Assembly: GCA_905250075.1 (NCBI GenBank)
Contig: CAJNOP010000341.1
Span: forward strand, 1-64,000
DNA length: 64,000 nucleotides
Reading direction: 5' to 3'
From: Rotaria sp. Silwood1
Taxonomy: Eukaryota > Rotifera > Eurotatoria > Philodinida > Philodinidae
Shown: positions 36,931 to 49,904 of the stretch, piece after piece
Position numbering within the stretch: the stretch's first letter is position 1
Layout: each line of letters starts with the position of its first letter
Notes under the pieces: model-generated
What the model saw: only the letters and a program-made list of their open reading frames with translations
Told to the model about the DNA's origin: nothing
Databases searched by the model: none
Translations under genes and position numbers: made by a program

Positions 36931-37543
36931 ACATTTCTTTACTTTCTTTGCCAAATCAATAAAACATATATAATAACAATGTTCTATAGGCTCTTACATG
37001 CATAGTAACTTTTAATCGTTTCGGTGCCATAATGTGCTGACGCTATCTTGATCATTTAGCACGCCAATTAAGCAGAATACTGTTCAGTATGTAAGTACAG
37101 AAGAATAAAAAAAAAACAAAATATTTTCTTAGTTGAATTTTTGTTTTAGTTTCTATTTTAACTATGGTTATATTTTAATCTGGAAATTATTAACATCATT
37201 TATTCAACGTTGGTATCAATTGCAAAAAATGTTTTTTTTTCTGTCGTGATCGAATAAAAAGTAATGTGAATCTTCTTTTCTTTCTGTTCTTTCAATTTGA
37301 ACAACGACGAACGATTAGAAAGATATAATACGACAAGATATACAGGTAGATGGTTCTTTTTTTATGTTGCGTATTTTATTGGTGATACTTTGAAGCGCTT
37401 ACCAATGAGGTACAAACAAAATGGAGAATAAATATGAGTATAAAATGGAGGAAACTATTATGATATAATATTAATCACGCCATCATCAAAGCATGACTGT
37501 AAACAATGGATCAGTAACGATTGAGAAGTGAGTGTTCATCTTA

Positions 37544-37591
37544 AGGGTATGAATATGAATGTGATACTTTTCTTCATGCACACCCACACTC
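37544..37591. repeat. Telomere-like GT-rich inverted tract 5 (degenerate)
   Basis: AAGGGTATGAATATGAATGTG facing CACACCCACACTCT, about 280 bp upstream of the MCT gene start. Confidence 0.5.
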
Positions 37592-37867
37592 TAAATTTGA
37601 TGAAGACAGAAAGAGGACTCTAGAAATGCTCATGTCTTGTTTGTTTGTTCGTCTTATAGCGACGTTCAAAGAAAAGAATCCTTGAGATAAACTAATGTTA
37701 AACAATTCATTCGAAATTATGTGGAAAAAAATTCCTCTACCTTATTTTGTTTTTATTGATGAATACACTTTTTTTCGAATCTCATTCTGTTTCATTTGAT
37801 GATATTGTATGTAGACAGTCCCTTTATTTCCATTTTCTTTTTGTTATTTCAGGATCAAAGATTACAA

Positions 37868-40252
37868 ATGACGAATGCCGGTAATATAAACAGTGCAGTT
37901 CCTGGAGCTGTTGTGACTGATGGTGGTTGGGGATGGATTATTGTATTTGCATCTCTTATGATACATTTTATAATGGATGGGTTAGTAAATTATTTTCTGG
38001 AAATCGTAATTTTATTTTAAAATAATAGAATAACATATTCAATGGGTGATTTATTTTTACGTCCGATGATAGAAAATCTAAATAAAACTCGAGGATCTGT
38101 TTCAACTATTTTTGGAATTTTACCGGCAATAACACTTGTAACAGGTGAACAACTTTTCTTTCAAGATATGTTCTTTATCAAATAGTAAATGTTTAGGACC
38201 TATTGCAACAATATTTACAAATACATATGGATGTCGAAAGGTAACAATAGTTGGAGCTTGTCTTGCTGCTGCTGGTTTTTTAGCAAGTTATTTTTGGGCG
38301 AATCTTTGGTTTTATTATCTTGCCATTGGTATTATTGGAGGTATGTTTTACAAGAAATTCTTGTGTTTTGATAGTTGTAGATTCATATGTCAATAGGCAT
38401 TGGTTTTGGTTTAATCTATTTACCTGCTATTGTGTCGGTTGGTTTCTATTTTGAAAGGCGACGTTCTTTTGCTATGGGAATTGCGGTTTGTGGTTCAGGT
38501 TTGGGTACATTGGTATTTCCAGCTGTTATGCCATATGCTATGAATGCACCATTGTGGTTCGATTATGAAGGTGTTCTTCTACTCGAGGCAGCAATTATCT
38601 TTATTTGTGTTATATTTGGTGCTTTAATGGTATTGTTTATTTTGATAAAAAGAAAACTTTAAAAATTTAATCTTCTTTAGATTCCATTGCCACAAGAACC
38701 AAGTGAAATAAGACGTATAAAACGAAAATCACGAGCAGAAGCTAAACGACAAGCATTCAAAACAGGAACTGTTACTAGTCAAAATGACGAACAACAAAGT
38801 CAGTTACTTCCGATGAATGAAAAAAGGTTTGAAATTTAGATTTATTAATTGTGTAAATATTTATCTATAGGATAGATGGAATTCTAGATATTTATTTGAA
38901 TTCTTTAAACAAAAGGGACTATGATAAAAACAAATACATAAGATATGAGACCAAAGGATGATGATGATGATTTATTCTTTAGAAATATGTTTCTTGTTTT
39001 ATATAGTTGCAACATGCAGATAGTCTTTCGTTGTACATGATTCATCAATGATTTGTATTTTGTTTTAGTGATATTCCATTACAAAAAATAAGTGTAGTTA
39101 TAAGAGAACCAGCTCCTGTTGTTCCTATTGAAGAGAAATATTTATCTGATGGTAAACGTCGAGTGTCACTATCAGATATGAAGACCAATAACCTTTACAT
39201 TAATCATTCAACAAACAAAACTGTTTCAGGATCTCATGAAAATGTATTCGAAACACTGACAACTAATTTACCAGTCGTAGTTTCACGTAAAGATGCGATT
39301 TATCAAGGTAGTTTACATAATATTCCATTATATAACGAGGATACTGAGGACTATCATCGTCAAGTAATAAAAACAAGTGATATGAAAAATGAAACAATTA
39401 ACAAAGCTGAAAAAAAATCATTTCTAGCAAAAATTGCTGAACAAATTGATTTTAATTTATTAAAAGATGCTGCATTTGCTTTATTTACAATATCAAATTT
39501 TTTGACAAGTCTTGGTTTTTATGTTCCATACAATTTTGCTAATGACTTAGCTACTGATACGAAAGTAATTGAACATCAAAGACATTGGATTATTATGTCT
39601 ATTGGTCTAACTAATTGTGTTGGTCGAGTTATTATTGGTTATTTAGCTGATCGATCATGGGTAACAAAAAAAAACAAAATAATTTTTTCTATATAATCTA
39701 TTCGTTTTTCTTTTACATATAGGTTAATCGTTTAACATTATACAATACAGGATTAATAATTACTGGTATAGCAACAATGTTTGCACCGTTTTGTAATTCT
39801 TTTGTTCATACACATATGACTTATGCTGGAATATTTGGATTTTTTTCTGGTGGTAATGTTGGTCTAACATCAATTATTATTGTAGATTTAGTGGGTGTTG
39901 ATAAATTATCTGATGCTTTTGGTGTTCTTTTATTATTTCAAGGTACTGCTGTTGTTCTTGGAACACCAATTGTTGGTAAGAAGAAAATAAATGATGAAAA
40001 ACTTTCTTTAAATATAATTGATTTCTTTCAGGCACAATGCGTGATGCTTTTTCAGATTTTAATCGACCATATCTTTGGCCATATTTAATATCTGGTGGTT
40101 CAATATTAATAGGTGGTTTGATTTTATTTGCTATTCCAGTTTTAAAACGACGAACAGAACTTCATCAACAACCAACAAAACATCAATTGCAAATGGGAGT
40201 TTTATCATTGTCAAAACAAGATTTATCTGCACTGAAACAACAACAACTTTAA
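37868..40252 (+). CDS. SLC16-family monocarboxylate transporter-like protein, eight exons
   Basis: Exons 37868-37980, 38029-38144, 38197-38340, 38397-38629, 38681-38826, 39069-39660, 39723-39975 and 40032-40252 join in phase to 605 codons. All introns are GT-AG and 48-62 bp, apart from one of 242 bp. The protein is a major facilitator with 12 predicted membrane spans. VVTDGGWGWIIVFAS at residues 16-30 carries the DGGWGW signature of monocarboxylate transporters at TM1. RKVTIVGACLAAAGFLASYF and YFERRRSFAMGIAVCGSGLG match TM3-TM5. A long hydrophilic loop of about 190 residues separates the two halves, then GRVIIGYLADRSW. Family members move lactate, pyruvate, ketone bodies or other small solutes with protons; the substrate here is unknown. 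The ATG follows a TTTCAG acceptor by 15 nt, and AATAAA near 40439 is a plausible poly(A) signal. Confidence 0.9.
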
Positions 40253-40849
40253 TTAAACAATTTTACTTGAATAATAAAACTCAATACAAACTTACATGTT
40301 GTGATAGAAAAAATCTTTGGTTTTTCGTTACTATTGTTTTCACGTATTTTTTTTTCATATAACAGTATATATAAACAAAATAAGCACGATTAATCTATCG
40401 TAGTATAGAGTCTGTGTTGTCATTTTTTAGTCTTATTTCAATAAAGAGAAAAAAAAAGAATTTAAGTTTAGCTTGCTCGACTATTTGTTTTTTATTATTA
40501 TTCACTTTTCTTGTCGTGTAGTGATAGTTTATATTAGTTTATGGATATTAGACAAACTTTAAAATAAAATTTTAAAACTTTTTTACAGATGTTGTCATCA
40601 CTACTAATGCCGAGTGATTTAATCTCTTAAATGAAATCGACAACTTCGAAATAGATACTGTTAAAAAAACAATTACTAAGAATAAATATTTGCCAATCTA
40701 TCAAATATAAATGAAAGTGTAAATATAGTTCTTCTAATCACGTCCATTAGTTTTAAGGAAAAAAAATAGATATTATTTTTATTTTATTTAATTGATGGTA
40801 TTGTTTCAGCATGAAATTTTATTCATCAAATGCCAACAGAGTATAAATG

Positions 40850-40990
40850 TTGGTTTGGGTATGGATGTGATTAAAGAAGAAAGACGCACCCACACTTAAG
40901 CCCACAGCCAACCCCATACCGATACATGTCTCCGCAGCGATACCGATACCCACGCCCAGACAATCACTTGCAGCTCGCATTCAGACCCAT
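40850..40990. repeat. Telomere-like GT-rich inverted tract 6
   Basis: TGGTTTGGGTATGGATGTG facing several CCCACACTTAAGCCCACAG and CCCACGCCCAGAC-type units; degenerate and C-rich on the right. Confidence 0.5.
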
Positions 40991-41548
40991 ACGCTTCTAA
41001 TATAGAATACAAAAAGTGTTTCTTGCGTCCATGTTTTCACGCTGTTATTCAGGAAAAATTAGATGGAACTATCACCATTAATTTGTTTTAAAAAGAAAAC
41101 ATAATGTTTATGGATAAACTTCTGTTGTTTCATGTTTACGAGCAATGAGAAATACAGACTAAAATTGTTGATCAATTTTCAGTCATGATTTCATTTTTCT
41201 ATGAAATCATTGTGGTTAAGTTTTTACTGAAAAGTTTTAGTAACTTTAAACCCTAAATGATGCTGCATATGAGTGAGATAAGATTACAAACTCAAAAAAC
41301 AATACTATTGATTAGTTAGAAAATATCGAATCTTTTTTTATTTTGATTTTAATATCAATTTGAGACTTCCATCTTAATTTGTATGAATAATAAAGGTTAC
41401 TGTTAAAAAAACGAAATACAGATATATTATCAGATGAGAAAAACACACTTACACATTAGATCTTTTAACACTTAGTGAACAAAACCAGAACAAAATTCTA
41501 ACTACTGTATTAAGAGACAAAATAAAAAGAAATCAGATCGGAGTCTCT

Positions 41549-41773
41549 TCATTTATCTGTTGGTTCCACATTTCTTCTCGATGGTGTATGTGTTCCTTTT
41601 GATTGAAGATTGGAGTCTAAATCTTGGTCAATATTTCATGAACCATCATCATCATGATCATGTGTTACATGTAATGATAAATCTAGATAAGTGTGTATTG
41701 ATGAAAATGCTGATATTGAATTATCAAAATGAGATATATTTGTAAATGCTTCATAAAATATTGAACGACGACG
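41549..41773 (-). pseudogene. C-terminal exon remnant of an unknown protein
   Basis: The minus-strand frame reads RRSIFYEAFTNISHFDNSIS, continues to DHDDDGS, meets TGA (41638-41636), and then carries on in the same frame as NIDQDLDSNLQSKGTHTPSR to a final stop near 41549. The composition is protein-like and low in noise. Its 5' side is cut exactly by telomere-like tract 7. The family is not recognised. Confidence 0.4.
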
Positions 41774-41844
41774 AGGGTGTGGGTATGGGTGTGAGTGTTG
41801 TTGAAAAGAACTGTAACGCTCACACCCACCACACCCATGCACCC
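41774..41844. repeat. Telomere-like GT-rich inverted tract 7
   Basis: AGGGTGTGGGTATGGGTGTG facing CACACCCACCACACCCATG. It directly abuts the 5' side of the coding remnant at 41549-41773. Confidence 0.65.
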
Positions 41845-42299
41845 ATTTGCGGCACTGCCACTAGTTGATAGGAAATTATCTTCTCTTTCGAACAGTATAT
41901 GGTTTACATTTGTGATATATTAATAAGAGAAAGTAGACGAGAAAAAAGAGAAACACCCGCTCAATAAATTTGTAATTTTTATATGAATTCGTTAAAAATA
42001 TCTTGTAGACAGCAGTTGATTACAACTAACTGCTGCTTTACAAGATGTTTTCAACGAATCCATAAAGGTCGAAGTAATAAGCATTTGACAAGACCGTTAG
42101 AGAGACTTGTTCTCTGATCTATTAATCATCTTGATGAGTTCAATTAGAGAAACTGCTCAAATTTGTCAATATATCTTCTGGGTTGCTAAGGGAAGAAAAT
42201 TAATAAAAAAACTCGTTCGAAAAATTAACGCCGAAAAGAAAAGGAGAACAGTTCGTTTCAATTGCTAGTTAGTGTCGTTGCAATAATGACGAAAACTAT

Positions 42300-45200
42300 T
42301 TATGAAGTACTGCTGCGAGCAATCATATAATAGTAGGTTCCACGTCGTTCCATTAAATCTGCGTGTGTACCAATTTCTACCAGATGTCCTTTGTCAAGAA
42401 CACAGATCAAATCACATGAATGAATAGTTGATAGACGATGAGCAATGATCAGTGAAGTTTGACTTGGATCGTCTGTTTGAGCTCTTTCAAGAGCTTCTTG
42501 CATCATCTGAATATATCGGACACGGCTATTTCATTAACAAAAATCATTAAAATAAAACGAACCTGTTCATTGTAAGAGTCCATGGCACTTGTTGCTTCGT
42601 CTAACAGCAATACTTTTGGTCGACGAAGAAGAGCTCGAGAAATGGCAATACGTTGTTTCTCACCACCTGATAAGTGGCCACCTTTCATGCCCACTTTGGT
42701 ATCATAGCCCTGTTGTAACGACACAAAAACAATCAAATATCATGTGTTATTTTTTACTTACTTGAGGTAACTGTTGAATGAAATCATGAATGTTGGCTTT
42801 GGTGGCTACATCGATAATATTTTCAATAGACGTATTCTCTTTACCATATGCTATGTTCTGAGCAATAGTCAAATTGAACAAGATAGGCTCTTGTCTAACA
42901 AGCCCAAGGCACGAGCGAAGTCCTTGAATATTCAGTTTTCGAATGTCAACACCATCGAAACACTAGATTTCAATATCTGAGTGTTAACACGAATCTGCTG
43001 ACAGCAAGAAAAAGAAATACTCACAATTTGACCTTGTATGGGATCGTAAAATCGTTCTAAGAGCTGAATGACTGTCGATTTGCCACATCCAGACGCACCT
43101 TTAGTAAATACATTATATAAATATTTTCGATGGACAACAACTGACTTCGACATACCTATAAGAGCCACACGCTGACCTAATTGACAAATAGATAGATATC
43201 ATCACAAACTAAACTAAAGATACATGGGATAAACTCACCAGGTTTGATGATCAATTGAAATTTATTCAAAATATAGGATGTCGGTCGAGATGCGTACGCA
43301 AATTTGACTTGGTCAAATTCGATTTTACCTTTGAAATCACTCTATCATCAACACATTTCAACAATGAGATAAAAGTAATCTGTTCGAAACTCAAGCTTTT
43401 ACTAAATGAATCACTCACCAATGGTTGGCCATCCATGGAACAGTTGTCGATAATTGATATTCGATCGAACAAATTGTAGAAACTTCGAGCTGCTGATAAT
43501 GAATCACTTAGTTGACGCGTTCTAAACAAGAGCACTCGAGAAAAAGAAATCAATCGTCGCAATAATTTACAAGATTGTGATGAATCGCCGAGATTCTGTG
43601 GAGAAAGTATAATAGGCAAACACACTAGAAAAACATGTAGGTAAAATAGGTTATAAAGCTTTCTATTTGCGTACATAGAGATATTGTTTATCTTCAACTC
43701 TTTGTGCTCAACAAGGATGAGAGCCTGCCAACAAAGAAACAACAAGATGAATGACGCAATGCCCCAATGGATACTATGTAGTAGCGAAGATATTATTATA
43801 TCATTTTGACGAATTCTATGGGAACCTAATGTATAAAGATTAAGGTATAAAGCGATTTGAAGACTGACTTGAACTCTTTAAGAACTAAATCTGAAAATTG
43901 ACGTATGAATTCTGTTTCACTTGCCAACTGCTTCACTGTGCGCATATTGTGAATGATTTCGACGGCGAGCTATTAATAAAAGAAATTTCACTATCAATAG
44001 TTCAGTGTACATGACATTGGCATCGAAATGCTGGTCTTACCGAACTTGCTAATCCAAGTATACAATCAGAACGTTTGTTCAATCGTGCTTGCCAATATAT
44101 CTGTATGCAAGCGAGAACAAATATAACGACAATACAGAAGAGCACGATTAAAGCCAATTGCCAACAGACCAAAACTCCAAGGACAAATCCGATTCCAAAC
44201 GTCGCGATTGATTCACAAATGATGCCTAGACGAGTACCAGTCATCTGCTGAATAGCCAACGCATCGGATGAGAGACGGTTACAAATAGCTCCAGAACTAT
44301 TTTCAGGACGATCAAAGAAAGCCACTTCTTGACGCAGAAGGTGTGCAAAAGCTTTTGCACGAATACGTTCGGTCAATTTTGAGCCAGATACAGCAAATGC
44401 AGTGTACTAATAATGTAAAAAATATGAAACACTGTATGAATAATATTCCTACTTGTATGAAACGAATGACCAAAAACGCAACACCCATCAACAAAACTAG
44501 AAGGGAAAATTTCAGAACTTGATGGCGTCGTTCTTCATAGGTACACGCTCCAAATGGCTGGAAACAACCAATCACGTCAATGTTGATATTGTTGTACAAG
44601 AAAATGACTTACAGAAATTGTATTTGTGAGTAGAATGACCTGGATTGATTGACCTGCTCCACCGATGAGGCAAGTCATGCAGCCGATTAGAATGATGATC
44701 CATTCTGGACTGTTCAGCAATAAAAGTCGCAAGAAAACAGGTAGTTGATTTGTAGTCAATGATGTCTATTAAAAGTACACTGTAAACGCAAAAGCCATCG
44801 CGGCACAAGTGTATTCATGTTCTTTACTTTGTCTCCACATTCAAACTCATCATAGCTATGATGTCGAGCGTGTTCCACTGATTAAAAAGAAGATGATCGC
44901 TTTTGAAATATTCTTCTGTTAAAAGTATTTACGTACATATTTGTTTTTGATCATCTTCTTCTATTTGTTTGAGGCTTGTTGTTTCATCGATATCATTTTC
45001 TGTTTTTACTCTCTGTTGAGCTTTCACCATCTTGCGATATTGACTGTCTTCTTTTGACATCAATGTCTCGTGTGTACCTTGTTCGATGACACATCCATTA
45101 TGCAACACATAAATTTGATGCGCATTTTGAATCGTTGCCAAATTATGAGCGATCACAATAGTTGTCCGACCTATGTGTAGCCATAGATGATATGATTGAA

Positions 45201-48200
45201 ACAGAAAGATATGTACGAACCTTTACAAGCTCGACCGAGTGCTTCTTGGACGATCTTTTCATTGGCATTATCAAGAGCACTCGTTGCTTCGTCCAACAGA
45301 AGCAGGGCTGGCTGTCTAACAAGAGCACGAGCCAAAACCACACGTTGTTTTTCACCACCACTCAATTGAACACCGCGCTCACCGACGATTGTGTCATATT
45401 TCTACGAAAACAGAAAAAAAAGCACATGGTATTGGAAAAGAACATTCGATACAAACATTAGGTAACTGCATAATGAAATCGTGGGCATTGGCTTGACGTG
45501 CTGCTTCTTCGATTTCCATTCTTGTTGCATTTTCCTTACCAAAGCGGATATTTTCATAGATACTTGTGGCAAAGAGAATCTACATAGAACAATATCACAT
45601 GCAAAATTAGAATAAAAGTAGACGAACATACAGGTTCTTGATTGACCACACCAATATTCTGTCGTAATTGTTTCAAATTGCAGCTGGTGATAGAGTGATC
45701 ATGGATTGCAATACGACCCGACAAAGGTTCATAAAAACGAAGTAGAAGAGAAATACATGTACTCTTACCTATTCGCTCAACAAAGAATAGACTCTTAAAC
45801 TCAAATTTGTTTTTTTTTGCAAAATACCCACCAGAGCCACTTGAACCAACTAAAGCTGTTATCTCACCTGTACGAGCCGTCAGTGTGAGATTGCGTAAAA
45901 CTAAGGCATCAGGTCGAGCTGGATAAGCGAAGTCAATATTCTCAAATTGAATATCACCATTCATGTTTATAGCTTCTGCACAAGCAACCGAATCTTCCGA
46001 TATTTGTGTCTCATTCATACTTGTTTTCTCTTCCTATAAATGATATAATGGGAAAGAGACCAGATCGTAAAATTAAGCAAAACTTTACCTCGTCGATCAA
46101 TCTGAATATGGGTGTTAGAGCACCTCGAGTTTCTTCCAATGATTGAAAGAAAGAACTATGAAAGGCTATATGACTGGCAGTTCTTGCCAAAATAATCACT
46201 ATCTACTCAAACATCGAGAACCTATTGGTTTAGGCAGCCAAATTTATGAATCGAATGACTTACCACAAGAACATCACTGAAATAAAGTATGTCACGTCCT
46301 GCATGATGCATGAGAGATAAACCAGAGGCGAAACCAACTGAATAAATGGTGTTTCCTATGAGAGAGATCCATCCAGCGAAGAGGCCAAACGCAGCACCCT
46401 TACGTACACTGCTCCAGCGAGTTGTCTGTAATTTACTTTCGTATCTAAATGCGCAATAATATTCCAACATGGTCATGGCTCATGACTTAAAAATTTCACT
46501 TATGAGTATGTATATTTCTTACCGTTTCTCTTCAAATTTTTCACCATTAAGTGACAGCACAGTACGAAGAGAACTGAACACTTCCTGAACGACTTCTCCC
46601 GCCTTTGAGTACGTCTCCAATTCGTTTCTTGACTCTTTCGCAATTAACTTTTAGAATTACTATAAGCTAAATCAATCATTAGCAATTGCATCTACCTTTG
46701 AAAAAGCATATGAGCCGACAATAGTTAATGGTACAATGCACAGTATGATGAGTGTCAACTTCCAATTGATGATTAAAGCCACACAAGAACTGCTAATAGT
46801 AGAAAATAATGCTACGAGCACCGTTGATAATTCGAAACCGATGCCGCTATTCAAATAATCAATGTTGCTATGAGATGAGTAAGCCAGATATTATTTCTAT
46901 TTCAAATATTGACAAAAATGATTTACTTGAACAGTTTGACACTGAACTGGCCAATTGAATTCATATCGTAATAGGAAATATTCTACAAATAAGAGAGAAA
47001 GAGAGAGAAACAATCTACATGTACAACAATGAACTTTCACGAAGTTCTGACGGGTGCATCTGGATAAACGATTCCTTCGTTGTTTTTCAATGTCTTCATT
47101 GATTGTCGTCATTCTAATTTGTACTCTTTTTACAAAATATATGGTTTGTAATTCTCACAAAATGACATATTTTATTCGATGACTATAGCCTTCATTTTCC
47201 AAAGGTCAGAAAACTTTATGGAAACACTAAGTATAGTTTTTGAGTCACTTTTATTTTTTCATTTTTTTCTACAAATATTTTAACTCCTGAAATATTGAGA
47301 CTTTTATTATAATCCATTTAGAGATTCTAACTTTTTTCTGCGAGCCAACTCATCATATATAACGTTAACTTGAAGAAATTTCTTGAAATAATGAACGGTG
47401 AAAACATTACAAAACAAACTACGACAGGGTAAGAGTTAAAATGTCACACGAAAAAAAGTTAAGAAAAACAAAATTGTTTGAAAATTGTATCTAATGGTTC
47501 TATGCGGTTCCGTGATGTTTCAAAGATATAAAAGAGTGCCTTTATCTAATAAAAAAGCTTCCAGAGTGATCCCTACAGGATGAAAATGTAGAACATCATG
47601 AAGTTACTGGGACTATAACCGAGTAGCTTATGTGCGCCTGTCACAATATTTTCGGCAACTGGCTTACAATACATCGAGAATACCTTGAAAATGTCACCGA
47701 CCGCGATAGAAATAATGAACACTCCAGCCATATTTGTCACGGTTCGTGAGAGAGGATGAGGAAGGATCACTTTTCTCACAACTTATTGCAACGCACATCC
47801 TCAGTTGTGTTTCACAGTATCCTATTTTTGTAGAGAACTGCACAGTTCTTCTTTTAAACAAAGCACTACACTGGACGATGATAATCAATGGAGATATCGA
47901 GTAAACTGTTAAGAGATCACTTATTGTACCCCACTCGTTATGTTTGCGTAAAGATAAATGCGTTTGACTTACGCGTTGGAGCAGTGACTGTAAAAGACGA
48001 ATACGTATTCGACATGTCTGCCGTCTAGCGGTCACAGTGAAGAGAAAATAACGGAGAATAATACACACTATTTCCATTATACCGATGACTACATTCATTC
48101 AGAATGCAAACCGTTATTTTCTTTGATGCCTGAAGAGTTAGATTATTTTTGCTTACTTAATAGCCAGCGTAATTTGTTTCTTACATCAGCATTAAGTTTG

Positions 48201-48886
48201 GCCATAGAAAACGACCATAGTGGCGCTAAGATGGTACCCTCATTCAGGGAAAGTCTAATATCAATGAACAGTGAATAAATATAGAAACTTGATCACATCA
48301 ACTGTTTACGTGATCATGACTTACTTTTGCGGCCGATTATAGTTGACGCTATTTCTTTCAGCACTCCATGGACTTCCTAGCCTATTGTCAGCAGTAATCG
48401 ATGTGTTTTGCTGTAGAGAGCATCGATCAATAAATGATTCCAACGCAAATGCACTCGTAACTTGACCACAAACAACAAGTAGTGCTGTGAAGAAAATACT
48501 ATCGAGTAAGACGAAACATAAGCCAAGAGCTATCATCAGAAGATCAAGCCGATCAGCAAAACGAAACTACCACAAAGTTAAACAAACATTCCGTTGTTAA
48601 ATATGTATTCTCTTTTGCTACACTTACAAGTTGAAAGTATCCAATAACTGTCTCAATTCGAGTATGATCATTATCATCATCCAATGTTTCATACTGTTGA
48701 TCGACTGGTTTGAAAGAGAAATGTTGAAGCCAATCAGATAACCTATATGAATATGATATTATCGTTGATACCTTGCTAAAATTTAGTTTTATCTTACTTG
48801 TTAATCAGCGATCGTCTTCCATTCTAATTACTACCATCAGTTGAGTAACGGTCTGCACCTGATATTAGCGGTTGTGTATCACTCAT
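42300..48886 (-). CDS. Full-length P-glycoprotein-like ABCB transporter, 28 exons, early TAG
   Basis: Exons (5' to 3'): 48886-48798, 48742-48628, 48566-48325, 48254-48157, 48088-47973, 46982-46927, 46867-46696, 46647-46523, 46444-46264, 46202-46089, 46033-45832, 45768-45632, 45579-45457, 45401-45221, 45170-44937, 44877-44828, 44765-44613, 44557-44453, 44406-44041, 43969-43869, 43815-43713, 43595-43419, 43341-43239, 43176-43156, 43098-43025, 42962-42762, 42709-42563, 42506-42300. They join in phase to 1331 codons, the usual ABCB1 size. Order: TMD1, NBD1 (Walker A GSSGSGKST, signature LSGGEKQR, Walker [14 protein letters not shown]-loop IAH), TMD2, NBD2 ([37 protein letters not shown]). Such proteins pump hydrophobic compounds out across membranes. 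Codon 21 is TAG (48826-48824), upstream of all domains. Either the gene is disabled, translation starts elsewhere, or this is a sequence error. Confidence 0.87.
46983..47972 (-). other. 990-bp intron 5 of the ABCB gene with relict coding-like pieces
   Basis: It is far longer than the other introns of the gene (about 45-90 bp). It contains a minus-strand stretch [16 protein letters not shown] (about 47740) like a TMD1 helix of related ABCB proteins, and [12 protein letters not shown] (47045-47110) immediately followed by its own donor GTGAAAG. These look like remnants of duplicated or recombined ABCB exons. Confidence 0.45.
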
Positions 48887-49096
48887 GACGTGATGTATAA
48901 TGTATTACGATTGAAAGTAACCGAAAACGAAAATACCTACAAGTACAGAATAGTTATTGTGCGGAATTTATTGGACTTGGATGTGCCTTTCCCTTAAGAT
49001 AAAATGAACGCATACAAATTATTTTCAAATCTATGTCATTTGATAGAAAAAATCAAATTGAATCGAATTATGTCTTGAACCCTAAAAATCATGACA

Positions 49097-49833
49097 CAGG
49101 GTGTTCCAAAAGTCATCTACCACAAACAAAATTGTATATCTCCATTAGGGTTTCACCTAATGAACTGTTTTTTTTTGTCGATAAATGACACCTCAAAGTT
49201 TATTTTCATAAATATAAAGCTCATAAGTACTCCTGAAAAGTGGCACTTTTAGACTCAGTATGCAACGAAGTCCTTTTTTTCGAGTTTTGAGAAATAATAT
49301 ACAGGGTTGATTTATAATTTTTTCAAGTTTTTTTTCATTATCGTAGACTATTAATTATCTACGTTTCTCTTTCCTGGATTTAGAAACATTTATTTAACGC
49401 TTTAGAAAAAGTTAGAGTGATTAGTGTATTTCTTCAGAGTGATTTGTTCATCGTTCATCAGAAACTTGAATGCAAACTGAACTAAGTAAACTGGCGCCAT
49501 TTTAGGACTTTCGTAATCACCAAATTTGACATCGATGTGTCTAGTGTGCTACAGATCTCAAAGAAATGTTGATGTAACAAGAGAAGGACACATAAAGAAA
49601 ACAGCTTCGAAAAATTACAAAAAAAACTATATATTGTTTCCCGAAAATCGTTAAAAGAACTTTTTTGCGTATTGAGTCTAAAAGTGCCGCTTTTCAGGAG
49701 TACTTATGAACATTGTATTTATGAAATAAAACTTTGAAGTGTTTTATATTGATAGAATAAATTCCAGTTCATTCAGTGAAATCCTAATGAAAATATACGA
49801 TTTTTTTTGGTAGATGACTTTCGTCACACTCTG
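49097..49833. mobile_element. Tc1/mariner-like non-autonomous element, 737 bp
   Basis: The left end CAGGGTGTTCCAAAAGTCAT and inverted right end CAGAGTGTGACGAAAGTCAT continue into arms of about 170 bp that remain complementary (for example CAGGAGTACTTATGA). CAGGGTGT-type ends suit the mariner superfamily. TA is seen only on the right side. No transposase frame. Confidence 0.65.
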
Positions 49834-49904
49834 TATAAAAGACATATTAACTGCTAATTAAAATACATATTTCATGCAGGTTTTTCGATGGTCTTAGTTT
49901 TTAG

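Larger units (their letters stand above)
33933..37850. other. Repeat-rich intergenic region
   Basis: Includes telomere-like tracts 3-5, a hAT-like insertion (34829-36033) splitting a dispersed repeat, and a segment (36145-36930) related to the interior of the 3370 hAT. No gene is supported; the many short open frames are AT-rich noise. Confidence 0.5.
40253..42299. other. Intergenic between MCT and ABCB genes (convergent)
   Basis: The two genes converge here. The region holds telomere-like tracts 6 and 7 and a broken coding fragment (41549-41773). Otherwise AT-rich with nothing recognisable. Confidence 0.5.

Noticed and set aside
46897..47112. Separate ABCB gene starting with [14 protein letters not shown]
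   Set aside because: The downstream exon joins exon 5 at 47973 in phase and the whole then has the normal ABCB length, so a second start is unnecessary.
37868..48886. Transporter operon or functional cluster of permease, MCT and ABCB
   Set aside because: The genes lie on different strands, far apart, each with its own introns; their vicinity carries no functional signal.
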